Shown here: positions 1 to 7,399 of the stretch, in pieces
Position numbering within the stretch: the first letter of the stretch is position 1
Layout of the letters: each line of letters starts with the position of its first letter
Source: UBA11612 sp963976395
GTDB lineage: Bacteria; Pseudomonadota; Alphaproteobacteria; Rhodospirillales; Rhodospirillaceae
Assembly (NCBI GenBank): GCA_963976395.1
Contig: CAXBLG010000030.1
Coordinates: 1-33,505 of the forward strand
Length of the DNA stretch: 33,505 bases
Reading direction: 5' to 3'
The notes under the pieces: generated by a model
The model's database searches: none
What the model saw: only the letters and a program-made list of their open reading frames with translations
What the model was told of the DNA's origin: nothing
Translations under genes and position numbers: made by a program

Positions 1-2
1 AA

Positions 3-1676
3 GGGGCGTATCAAGATTCTGACGAGCTATACCGCCAGCATCTCGATCAAAACCCGAAGGACGCTGCAGCGTGGCATATGCGCGGATATGTCGCTGTGCA
101 GCTAAAAAATATTGAGCGCGCGGTGGAGTACATATCACGGGCCATCGCACTAAAGCCGAACGTGTATACAATGCACGTTAACTTGGGGTCGGCTCTCGCC
201 ATGCTGGGGCAGTTTGAACAAGCTACCAAAGCCTTGCAAAAGGCGATTGAACTACATCCTACCGGGGCTGAAGCGCATTTAGCCCTTGGCAATTGCCTTA
301 AAGCCAAAGGCAACCCACAAGATGCAGAAGCGGCATACTTGCAAGCGCTGAGATACAAACCGGATTGGCCAGAAGCCCTCGAAGCCGCAGCCGTTAACGC
401 CGCCAAATCAAGCAATCCCGACAAGTCTCTTGAATACGCCCTACAAGCTCTTGCACATGCACCCGAACGACTTTTGAGCAACAAAATTGCAGGCAACGTC
501 TATCTTCGTCAGCGCAAATATGAACTATCGCTGAAGCACTACGAAGCCGCACTACGCTCTGATCCTAACGATGCAGCGGCCAACGCCAACCTTGGCCTCC
601 TACTCACGCGGACAGCGCAATACGAGGAGTCTGCGGCGGCATACGCGAAAGCCGTCGAATTGGCCCCAAACGACGCTGTTGCGGAACACGGACTCTCGCT
701 TGCTCTTCTAGTGCTTGGCCGACTTTCGGAAGGGTGGCCTCATTTCGAGGCTCGGCTACAGCGTGAAGGTCATCTCTTGGGCTCAAGGCCATATTCCGCG
801 CCACGCATCAAACAACGCCCTATCTACAAGCACGCTCTTGCGTGGGCTGATGAAGGCATCGGCGAACAGATTTTGTTTGCCAGTATGATTCCTGAGATTG
901 TTGCAGACAGTACTTCCTTGAGTGTGGAATGCGATGCGCGCTTGGCGCCATTGTTCCAGCGTTCATTTTCAAATTTAGACGTCATTCCACGCCACGACCC
1001 GCCGCATCCCAAATTCAACGCGCCTTATGACGGACAGTTCTGTTTGGGCAGTGCCGCAAGATGGTATCGTCCAAACTTCGAATCCTTTCCCAGACAACCC
1101 GGCTACCTAGTTGCCGATGCGCATCTCACTCAAGTTCTCCGCAAAAATTACCAATCCAATACCCGACCAACACCGCTTATTGGCATTTCATGGCGCACCA
1201 AAGCGCAAACAAAATTCAGTCCTGAAAAAACCTTAGGACTCGCCAACTGGGGGCCTTTGCTCTCTGTTCCAGGCGCAACTTTCGTCAACCTTCAATACGG
1301 CGATTGTAGGACAGAGATATCCGAGACGGAGCGATCTCTGGGTGTTCATATCCTTTCGGATTCACGCATCGACTCTCTAAAGGACCTGGACTCTTTCGCC
1401 TCCCAGGTGGCGGCGATGGATTTAGTTATCACCATTTCCAATGCTACGGCTCACATGGCTGGCGCCCTGAACGTACCTGTGTGGACAATGGTGCCTAAGG
1501 GATTTGGCGCCATGTGGCATTGGTTTCTCGATCGCGATGATAGTCCTTGGTACCCATCGATGCGCCTCTTGCGCCAGACAAAGCAAAATGAATGGGGATC
1601 AGTTGTTGACCGCGCGTCATCAATGCTGGCCGACTTTGTGACCCAGTGGCGCCCGGCGCCGTCAAATGACAGATAG
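3..1676 (+). CDS. TPR protein with C-terminal GT9-like glycosyltransferase domain (5' partial)
   Basis: The reading frame is open to the left edge of the window. Codons from base 3 already read as TPR helix, so the ATG at 78 is internal and the true start lies outside. The first ~230 visible residues are tandem TPRs with the usual A-x-x-x-G/A-N-x-L and L-x-P-N/D spacing. A linker GWPHFEARL follows, then a GT-B-like domain with the signature WADEGIGEQILFASM and, near the end, SNATAHMAGALNVPVW and DDSPWYPS. These match the heptosyltransferase-like (GT9) domains that follow TPRs in many proteobacterial proteins. The role is probably cytoplasmic transfer of a sugar to a protein or glycan; donor and acceptor cannot be read from sequence. 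It is first of four tandem paralogues and overlaps the next gene by 11 bases. It is clearly divergent from genes 2 and 3 and lies outside the perfect repeat. Confidence 0.88.
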   Translation, partial: GAYQDSDELYRQHLDQNPKDAAAWHMRGYVAVQLKNIERAVEYISRAIALKPNVYTMHVNLGSALAMLGQFEQATKALQKAIELHPTGAEAHLALGNCLKAKGNPQDAEAAYLQALRYKPDWPEALEAAAVNAAKSSNPDKSLEYALQALAHAPERLLSNKIAGNVYLRQRKYELSLKHYEAALRSDPNDAAANANLGLLLTRTAQYEESAAAYAKAVELAPNDAVAEHGLSLALLVLGRLSEGWPHFEARLQREGHLLGSRPYSAPRIKQRPIYKHALAWADEGIGEQILFASMIPEIVADSTSLSVECDARLAPLFQRSFSNLDVIPRHDPPHPKFNAPYDGQFCLGSAARWYRPNFESFPRQPGYLVADAHLTQVLRKNYQSNTRPTPLIGISWRTKAQTKFSPEKTLGLANWGPLLSVPGATFVNLQYGDCRTEISETERSLGVHILSDSRIDSLKDLDSFASQVAAMDLVITISNATAHMAGALNVPVWTMVPKGFGAMWHWFLDRDDSPWYPSMRLLRQTKQNEWGSVVDRASSMLADFVTQWRPAPSNDR

Positions 1677-3294
1677 GCTGCAAACACCCGCCGAGCTTTT
1701 TAAAGAAGCTACAGAGCTTCATGCGAACGGCCGCCTTGCCGATGCAGAGCCACGATACGCTGAAGTGCTACGCCGCGACCCAAATCAAGCCGACGCACTG
1801 CATCACCTTGGTGTCCTCAGACTCCAGCAAGGCAATGCAACCGAAGCAGCCAAACTCATAGAGCGGGCCGTCTCCCTTCGGCCCAAGACTGCTGAGATGT
1901 ATGTCAATCTCGGAGCCGCTTATCGAACCGGCAAATACCCGGAGAAAGCCGCGAAGGCATACCAGCAAGCTTTGGTTTTTAATCCAGAGCTGCACGACGT
2001 TTATTTCAACTTGGGTCATGCCCTAAAAGATCTTGAAAACTTCGAAGACGCTGCAAAAGCCTACAAAGCCTATCTCGCGATAAATCCCAAAGACGCGGAA
2101 GCATTCAACGTCCTTGGCGACACGTACATGAGGCTTGAACGCAACGATGCCGCCATCGATGCCTATGAATCAGCACTTATGTATGACTCTCGCAAGACAG
2201 AAGCCATCGGCAACATAGCCACAATCCTGAGAAACCGAGGGTGGCATCATGCTGCCCGCGTTGTGATAGACCGCGCTATAGCACTGGCGCCCGCAAATCA
2301 CGAGATTCGCCTCACCTATGGCGCATTGTGTATGCAGGCCGGCGACCTCAAGAATGGATGGGCGGCACTTGAGAGTCGGTTTGATACCGAGATCGAGCAG
2401 ATCTTACGCCGTCCTTCACCGCCCGCGTATTGGGAAGGTGAAGATTTGATCGGGAAGAGCGTTGTTGTGTGGACCGAGCAGGGACTTGGCGATGAAGTTC
2501 TACACGCGAGCATTTTACCGGAAGTGATTGAGCGGGCCGGGCGCTGCACCATCGAGTGTTCCAAGCGGATGGTGCCGGTGTTTACGCGCTCGTTCCCCGC
2601 GGCAACAGTCGTCGGATACAAAGCCTCAGACATACCAGCCACATCAGCCGGCAACTTCGACTATCAAATTCCTCTAGCCAGTCTGGGCCGACACTTCCGG
2701 CCCGACTTTGCCAGCTTCCCGCATCACGACGGCTATCTGAAGGCCGATGCCGATAAAGTTGCCGCATTGCGCGCACGTTACGAAGCCCTGGCCAAGGGAC
2801 GGCGCATTGTCGGCCTGTCCTGGCGCAGCAAGAACGAGCGCGCGGGCGAGGCCAAGAGCATGACCTTGAGCGAACTCGCGCCCATCCTTCAGGTGCCCGG
2901 CGTCCTGTTTGTCAACTTACAGTACGGCGATTGCACCGAAGAGTTAGCGGACGTACGCGAACAGTTCGGCATCGAGGTTGTTCAAGATGCCGCCGTGGAC
3001 CCTTTGGCGGATATGGATATGTTCTTCGCCCAAGTGGCCGCCATGGATTTAGTGCTGAGCACGTCCAACACCACGGCCCATGTGGCCGGCGCCCAGAACA
3101 TCCCAGTATGGGTGCTGTTGCCGCACGGCAGTAAGGGGCTGATCTGGTACTGGTTTCTGCGCCGCGACGACAGCCCTTGGTACCCGGCGGCACGCCTGAT
3201 CCGGGCCGATCACAAACTTGAAGAGGGCCAGGCACGATGGCTGGATCTGACTGAGCGCACAGCCGCTGACTTGAGCCGCTGGGCCGGAGCATAA
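1666..3294 (+). CDS. TPR protein with C-terminal GT9-like glycosyltransferase domain (paralogue 2)
   Basis: This gene encodes 542 residues. Residues ~5-215 hold about six TPRs, GWAALESRFD (~229-238) is the linker, and residues ~255-540 form a GT9-like catalytic domain with WTEQGLGDEVLHAS, LSWRSKNER, NLQYGD, STSNTTAHVAGA and DDSPWYPA. The ATG at 1666 overlaps the previous stop by 11 bases, which implies translational coupling; no strong Shine-Dalgarno precedes it. Everything from residue 248 to the stop lies in the left copy of the 1,573-bp repeat, so its catalytic domain is identical to that of paralogue 3. The TPR part is its own. By family it should be a cytoplasmic glycosyltransferase whose TPR superhelix binds the acceptor. 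No signal peptide or membrane segment is visible. Confidence 0.9.
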   Translation: MTDRLQTPAELFKEATELHANGRLADAEPRYAEVLRRDPNQADALHHLGVLRLQQGNATEAAKLIERAVSLRPKTAEMYVNLGAAYRTGKYPEKAAKAYQQALVFNPELHDVYFNLGHALKDLENFEDAAKAYKAYLAINPKDAEAFNVLGDTYMRLERNDAAIDAYESALMYDSRKTEAIGNIATILRNRGWHHAARVVIDRAIALAPANHEIRLTYGALCMQAGDLKNGWAALESRFDTEIEQILRRPSPPAYWEGEDLIGKSVVVWTEQGLGDEVLHASILPEVIERAGRCTIECSKRMVPVFTRSFPAATVVGYKASDIPATSAGNFDYQIPLASLGRHFRPDFASFPHHDGYLKADADKVAALRARYEALAKGRRIVGLSWRSKNERAGEAKSMTLSELAPILQVPGVLFVNLQYGDCTEELADVREQFGIEVVQDAAVDPLADMDMFFAQVAAMDLVLSTSNTTAHVAGAQNIPVWVLLPHGSKGLIWYWFLRRDDSPWYPAARLIRADHKLEEGQARWLDLTERTAADLSRWAGA

Positions 3295-3979
3295 CGTTGA
3301 GCAAAACAAACTCTGCCGCAGAGACTTTGCAAAAAGCGTTTCAACTGCATCAAGCCGGTCAGTTGAACAAGGCCGACCGTCTGTACACCGCGCTTCTCAA
3401 AAAACATCCGAACAACGGCGACGCCCTTAATCTCAAAGGGGTCATTTCGTATACTCAGGGCCGGCTTGAAGAAGCCCTAACTTTATTTGATCGCGTCACC
3501 GCCGTTCTGCCGACCTTCGCCGATGCTCATTTCAACAAGGCCAACTGCCTCAAAGCTCTGAACCGCAATGATGACGCACTGGCCGCCTATACCAAGGCCA
3601 TCGCTCTTAAACCGGATTACGCCGATGCCCGCCTCAACGCCGGGACTTTGTTGCAGAAGATGGAGCGCATCTCAGAAGCCATTGACGCCTTCCGCGATAT
3701 GGTCCGCACCGCACCGGCAGACCCGCGCGGTCACTACAATCTCGGCGTCTGCCTCACCGAATCGATCACCGACACCCAAGACGGCGTGCGCGCGGCGATC
3801 GCCGATGAAGCCGAGAAGGCTCTCAAACGGGCCCTCGCCCTCGCCCCAAACGATGCAAAAGCCCACTTCGCCGCCGCAAATCTACACGCAACGCGCGGCG
3901 ACCACGAAACCGCCATCCAGTTCACTAAAAACGCCATCAAACTCGACCCAAATTGGCCCGAAGCACATGCAAATTTGGG
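2407..3979 (+). repeat. 1,573-bp direct repeat, left copy
   Basis: This copy matches 4476-6048 at a constant offset of 2,069 bases. Identity begins at 2407 (2406 is A, 4475 is G) and ends at 3979 (3980 is C, 6049 is G). I found no mismatch between these limits by eye, and translations of both strands are identical. It spans the catalytic half of paralogue 2, the intergenic CG and the first 227 codons of paralogue 3. It has no terminal inverted repeats or transposase, so it is a segmental duplication or gene-conversion tract and not an insertion sequence. Confidence 0.96.
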
Positions 3980-5363
3980 CGAAATGCTTCGCAAAGAAAA
4001 ACAGTATCAAGACGCGGTGGAGATCCTGCGGCATGCGGTTAAATTGCGGCCAGACGATCTCACTATTCGGTACAATTTAGGGACCGCGCTGTCCGACGCG
4101 AAAGAATACGGCGAAGCCGAAAGTGTATTTCAAGGCATCATCCAAGCTGATGCTTCATTTGTGAAAGCCTACGTCAACCTTGGCATCGTCTTTAGAAAAA
4201 CAAACCGGCGTCATGAAGCTCTAGACTTGTTTGAGACTGCGCTTTTTTTGGACCCGAATCTTCATCAGGCGTATGCAAATATTGGGGGTATTTTTGCAGA
4301 CTTTGGTTGGATGAACGCAGCGCTCCCCCTTTACGACAAAACACTCGCCCTCAAGAAAGAGACCGAACCCCTTATTCTTCTTTATCGCGGTGCCGCCGTC
4401 TTGAGTCTCGGACAACTCTCTGAAGGTTGGTCGCAATACGAGTATCGGTTTGATGCTCCTGACGAAAATCTACCGCGCCGTCCTTCACCGCCCGCGTATT
4501 GGGAAGGTGAAGATTTGATCGGGAAGAGCGTTGTTGTGTGGACCGAGCAGGGACTTGGCGATGAAGTTCTACACGCGAGCATTTTACCGGAAGTGATTGA
4601 GCGGGCCGGGCGCTGCACCATCGAGTGTTCCAAGCGGATGGTGCCGGTGTTTACGCGCTCGTTCCCCGCGGCAACAGTCGTCGGATACAAAGCCTCAGAC
4701 ATACCAGCCACATCAGCCGGCAACTTCGACTATCAAATTCCTCTAGCCAGTCTGGGCCGACACTTCCGGCCCGACTTTGCCAGCTTCCCGCATCACGACG
4801 GCTATCTGAAGGCCGATGCCGATAAAGTTGCCGCATTGCGCGCACGTTACGAAGCCCTGGCCAAGGGACGGCGCATTGTCGGCCTGTCCTGGCGCAGCAA
4901 GAACGAGCGCGCGGGCGAGGCCAAGAGCATGACCTTGAGCGAACTCGCGCCCATCCTTCAGGTGCCCGGCGTCCTGTTTGTCAACTTACAGTACGGCGAT
5001 TGCACCGAAGAGTTAGCGGACGTACGCGAACAGTTCGGCATCGAGGTTGTTCAAGATGCCGCCGTGGACCCTTTGGCGGATATGGATATGTTCTTCGCCC
5101 AAGTGGCCGCCATGGATTTAGTGCTGAGCACGTCCAACACCACGGCCCATGTGGCCGGCGCCCAGAACATCCCAGTATGGGTGCTGTTGCCGCACGGCAG
5201 TAAGGGGCTGATCTGGTACTGGTTTCTGCGCCGCGACGACAGCCCTTGGTACCCGGCGGCACGCCTGATCCGGGCCGATCACAAACTTGAAGAGGGCCAG
5301 GCACGATGGCTGGATCTGACTGAGCGCACAGCCGCTGACTTGAGCCGCTGGGCCGGAGCATAA
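3297..5363 (+). CDS. Chimeric TPR protein with GT9-like glycosyltransferase domain (paralogue 3)
   Basis: This gene encodes 688 residues from a TTG start, chosen because GGAG at 3286-3289 lies seven bases upstream and the previous gene stops two bases before the TTG. It is a mosaic. Residues 1-227 are identical to the N-terminus of paralogue 4. Residues 228-393 (bases 3980-4475) occur only here. Residues 394-688 are identical to the catalytic domain of paralogue 2. It carries roughly eleven TPRs, the longest array of the four, then the linker GWSQYEYRFD and the GT9-like domain with EQGLGDEVLHAS and SNTTAHVAGA. The junctions are in frame and the domains look complete, so it is probably functional. 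The gene plus its two-base spacer equals the repeat period of 2,069 bases, so recombination could remove or multiply it cleanly. Confidence 0.9.
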   Translation: MSKTNSAAETLQKAFQLHQAGQLNKADRLYTALLKKHPNNGDALNLKGVISYTQGRLEEALTLFDRVTAVLPTFADAHFNKANCLKALNRNDDALAAYTKAIALKPDYADARLNAGTLLQKMERISEAIDAFRDMVRTAPADPRGHYNLGVCLTESITDTQDGVRAAIADEAEKALKRALALAPNDAKAHFAAANLHATRGDHETAIQFTKNAIKLDPNWPEAHANLGEMLRKEKQYQDAVEILRHAVKLRPDDLTIRYNLGTALSDAKEYGEAESVFQGIIQADASFVKAYVNLGIVFRKTNRRHEALDLFETALFLDPNLHQAYANIGGIFADFGWMNAALPLYDKTLALKKETEPLILLYRGAAVLSLGQLSEGWSQYEYRFDAPDENLPRRPSPPAYWEGEDLIGKSVVVWTEQGLGDEVLHASILPEVIERAGRCTIECSKRMVPVFTRSFPAATVVGYKASDIPATSAGNFDYQIPLASLGRHFRPDFASFPHHDGYLKADADKVAALRARYEALAKGRRIVGLSWRSKNERAGEAKSMTLSELAPILQVPGVLFVNLQYGDCTEELADVREQFGIEVVQDAAVDPLADMDMFFAQVAAMDLVLSTSNTTAHVAGAQNIPVWVLLPHGSKGLIWYWFLRRDDSPWYPAARLIRADHKLEEGQARWLDLTERTAADLSRWAGA

Positions 5364-6048
5364 CGTTGAGCAAAACAAACTCTGCCGCAGAGACTTTGCA
5401 AAAAGCGTTTCAACTGCATCAAGCCGGTCAGTTGAACAAGGCCGACCGTCTGTACACCGCGCTTCTCAAAAAACATCCGAACAACGGCGACGCCCTTAAT
5501 CTCAAAGGGGTCATTTCGTATACTCAGGGCCGGCTTGAAGAAGCCCTAACTTTATTTGATCGCGTCACCGCCGTTCTGCCGACCTTCGCCGATGCTCATT
5601 TCAACAAGGCCAACTGCCTCAAAGCTCTGAACCGCAATGATGACGCACTGGCCGCCTATACCAAGGCCATCGCTCTTAAACCGGATTACGCCGATGCCCG
5701 CCTCAACGCCGGGACTTTGTTGCAGAAGATGGAGCGCATCTCAGAAGCCATTGACGCCTTCCGCGATATGGTCCGCACCGCACCGGCAGACCCGCGCGGT
5801 CACTACAATCTCGGCGTCTGCCTCACCGAATCGATCACCGACACCCAAGACGGCGTGCGCGCGGCGATCGCCGATGAAGCCGAGAAGGCTCTCAAACGGG
5901 CCCTCGCCCTCGCCCCAAACGATGCAAAAGCCCACTTCGCCGCCGCAAATCTACACGCAACGCGCGGCGACCACGAAACCGCCATCCAGTTCACTAAAAA
6001 CGCCATCAAACTCGACCCAAATTGGCCCGAAGCACATGCAAATTTGGG
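4476..6048 (+). repeat. 1,573-bp direct repeat, right copy
   Basis: This is the second copy, spanning the catalytic half of paralogue 3, the intergenic CG and the first 227 codons of paralogue 4. It is separated from the left copy by 496 private bases (3980-4475). Third codon positions also agree, so the copies are either recent or kept identical by conversion. An assembly artefact must be excluded. Confidence 0.96.
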
Positions 6049-7087
6049 GAGCCACCTAGAGGCGAGCGGCAACCTGGAGGCGGCGGAGACGGCATTTGAC
6101 CACGCCTTGAAACTCGACCCCGAAAACACGAACGCACTCGTAAACCGTAGTTTAGCCCGTCTTGCGCGAGGGCATCTTGAAAAAGGGTGGGATGACTACG
6201 CCCGAAGGTTTGAGACCTCCCATGCCCTTTACACGAAACGCGAGTGGCCTTGGCCAGTATGGCAAGGCGAATCGCTTAAAGGGAAAAAGATACTCGTGTG
6301 GAGTGATCAGGGTATTGGCGATGAAATTTTATACGGCGGCATGATTCCCGAGATCATCCAGAATGCCGAAGCCTGTACCGTCGAGTGCGCCCCTCGTCTG
6401 GTGCCCTTGTATCAACGCTCATTTCCAAAGGCTGACATTGTCCCGAAAGACGCAGCAGCAAGCGCCCGTCTAAGAGCCAACGCGTTCGACTACCACAGTT
6501 CGGTTCTTGATCTAGGACGCTGGCATCGCCGACAGTTTGGCGCATTTCCCAACCGAAATCGGTATTTACGCGCGGATTGTGGGCTGAGCGAGCGGCTGCG
6601 GCAACGCTATCTCGATCATGCGCCCGCCGGGACGCGGCTCATGGGATTGTCCTGGCGCAGCATAAATCCACTGATTGGCTCCGAAAAAAGTCTGAATTTA
6701 GAATTTTTCGCTCCGATCCTCGGCTCCTCTAAGGTCCGCTGGATCAACCTTCAGTACGGCGACACACGTGATGAAATCGAGAAAATCAAGGAAAAGCATG
6801 GCTTTCAGCTTGTCCGCGATGATGGAATCGACAGCCTGACTGACCTGGACGCCTTTGCCGCTCAAGTCAGCGCCCTTGATGGACTCGTGACCATCAGCAA
6901 CTCAACCGCGCATATGGCCGCCGCCCTTGGAGTTCCTACCATCCTACTCATTCCCGACGGTAGAAAACGTATATGGTACTGGTTCGGAGAGGGCCTGTAT
7001 TGCCCCTGGTATAGATCAATAACTATTATGAGAGGAAATACCGACCACATCTCAAGTTTAATTAAGAATTTTATTGATGAAATATAA
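5366..7087 (+). CDS. TPR protein with C-terminal GT9-like glycosyltransferase domain (paralogue 4)
   Basis: This gene encodes 573 residues with the same TTG start and GGAG context as paralogue 3, two bases after the previous stop. Residues 1-227 lie in the right copy of the repeat and match paralogue 3 exactly. From residue 228 the sequence is private: two more TPRs, the linker GWDDYARRFE, then a GT9-like domain with WSDQGIGDEILYGG, LSWRSINP, NLQYGD and ISNSTAHMAAALGVP. The end is unusual, with GLYCPWYRS in place of the DDSPWYP form of the other three. The last ~80 coding bases are noticeably AT-rich and run into AT-rich intergenic DNA. It is last in the tandem series; no clear terminator follows. 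It is probably a cytoplasmic glycosyltransferase with a sugar or acceptor preference different from paralogues 2 and 3. Confidence 0.89.
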   Translation: MSKTNSAAETLQKAFQLHQAGQLNKADRLYTALLKKHPNNGDALNLKGVISYTQGRLEEALTLFDRVTAVLPTFADAHFNKANCLKALNRNDDALAAYTKAIALKPDYADARLNAGTLLQKMERISEAIDAFRDMVRTAPADPRGHYNLGVCLTESITDTQDGVRAAIADEAEKALKRALALAPNDAKAHFAAANLHATRGDHETAIQFTKNAIKLDPNWPEAHANLGSHLEASGNLEAAETAFDHALKLDPENTNALVNRSLARLARGHLEKGWDDYARRFETSHALYTKREWPWPVWQGESLKGKKILVWSDQGIGDEILYGGMIPEIIQNAEACTVECAPRLVPLYQRSFPKADIVPKDAAASARLRANAFDYHSSVLDLGRWHRRQFGAFPNRNRYLRADCGLSERLRQRYLDHAPAGTRLMGLSWRSINPLIGSEKSLNLEFFAPILGSSKVRWINLQYGDTRDEIEKIKEKHGFQLVRDDGIDSLTDLDAFAAQVSALDGLVTISNSTAHMAAALGVPTILLIPDGRKRIWYWFGEGLYCPWYRSITIMRGNTDHISSLIKNFIDEI

Positions 7088-7194
7088 GTATTAATACTAA
7101 ATTCGATACATATTTACTTACACTAAATACTTAAATACATAATTAATACAATACTTTGACTGAAAAAGGTGCCGACCAGGGCGACTCTCATAAG

Positions 7195-7210
7195 TTAACG
7201 CTCTCTTAAC
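7195..7210. promoter_or_regulatory. Putative CtrA binding site (TTAA-N7-TTAAC)
   Basis: TTAA, seven bases, then TTAAC matches the full CtrA box of Alphaproteobacteria. The preceding G makes the site match on both strands. It lies about 70 bases upstream of the -35 of the promoter for the surface-protein gene, further than a classic activating site, so it could serve another promoter or act as an operator. The match to consensus is seen; binding is inferred. Confidence 0.55.
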
Positions 7211-7279
7211 TCCCTGCAATTGTTGCAAAACCGCACCACTCCACGCGTAAATTAATGGGGTATTCGCCCATTGACCTGC

Positions 7280-7308
7280 TTGACATTTCACCGTCGCAAG
7301 AGTGTTAT
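7280..7308 (+). promoter_or_regulatory. Sigma70-like promoter of the surface-protein gene
   Basis: TTGACA (7280-7285) is separated by 17 bases from TGTTAT (7303-7308). The -35 is perfect and the -10 matches four of six positions. Transcription would start near 7315, giving a leader of about 85 bases with a hairpin and a good Shine-Dalgarno. This is one of the best promoter matches in the window and suggests high expression. Confidence 0.72.
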
Positions 7309-7336
7309 GTCCCGGCGCTGACGGGCGCACTGTGTC

Positions 7337-7352
7337 TGCCTGTCCGCAGGCA
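7337..7352 (+). other. Small hairpin in the 5' leader
   Basis: TGCCTG and CAGGCA pair around a four-base TCCG loop. It sits about 48 bases before the start codon, inside the predicted leader. It could stabilise the mRNA of an abundant protein. No known riboswitch was recognised. Confidence 0.45.
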
Positions 7353-7399
7353 CATTGGATTTACTAGATATCTGTAACCTTTAAGGGGATCCCAGAATT

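Larger units (their letters stand above)
7088..7399. other. 312-bp intergenic region before the surface-protein gene
   Basis: The first ~75 bases are strongly AT-rich and begin with a perfect 12-base palindrome (AGTATTAATACT, 7087-7098) overlapping the upstream stop codon. A CtrA-type box is at 7195-7210, a sigma70-like promoter at 7280-7308 and a small leader hairpin at 7337-7352. AAGGGGA at 7383-7389 is the Shine-Dalgarno for the ATG at 7400. No open frame of interest was seen. Confidence 0.85.

Noticed and set aside
2407..6048. Insertion sequence or transposon as the cause of the long repeat
   Set aside because: No transposase, no terminal inverted repeats and no target duplications; both copies are fully coding parts of host-like genes.
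3568..6059. Overlapping long frames within the TPR genes on both strands
   Set aside because: They duplicate exactly with the repeat and have no family features; shadows of the TPR-glycosyltransferase genes.
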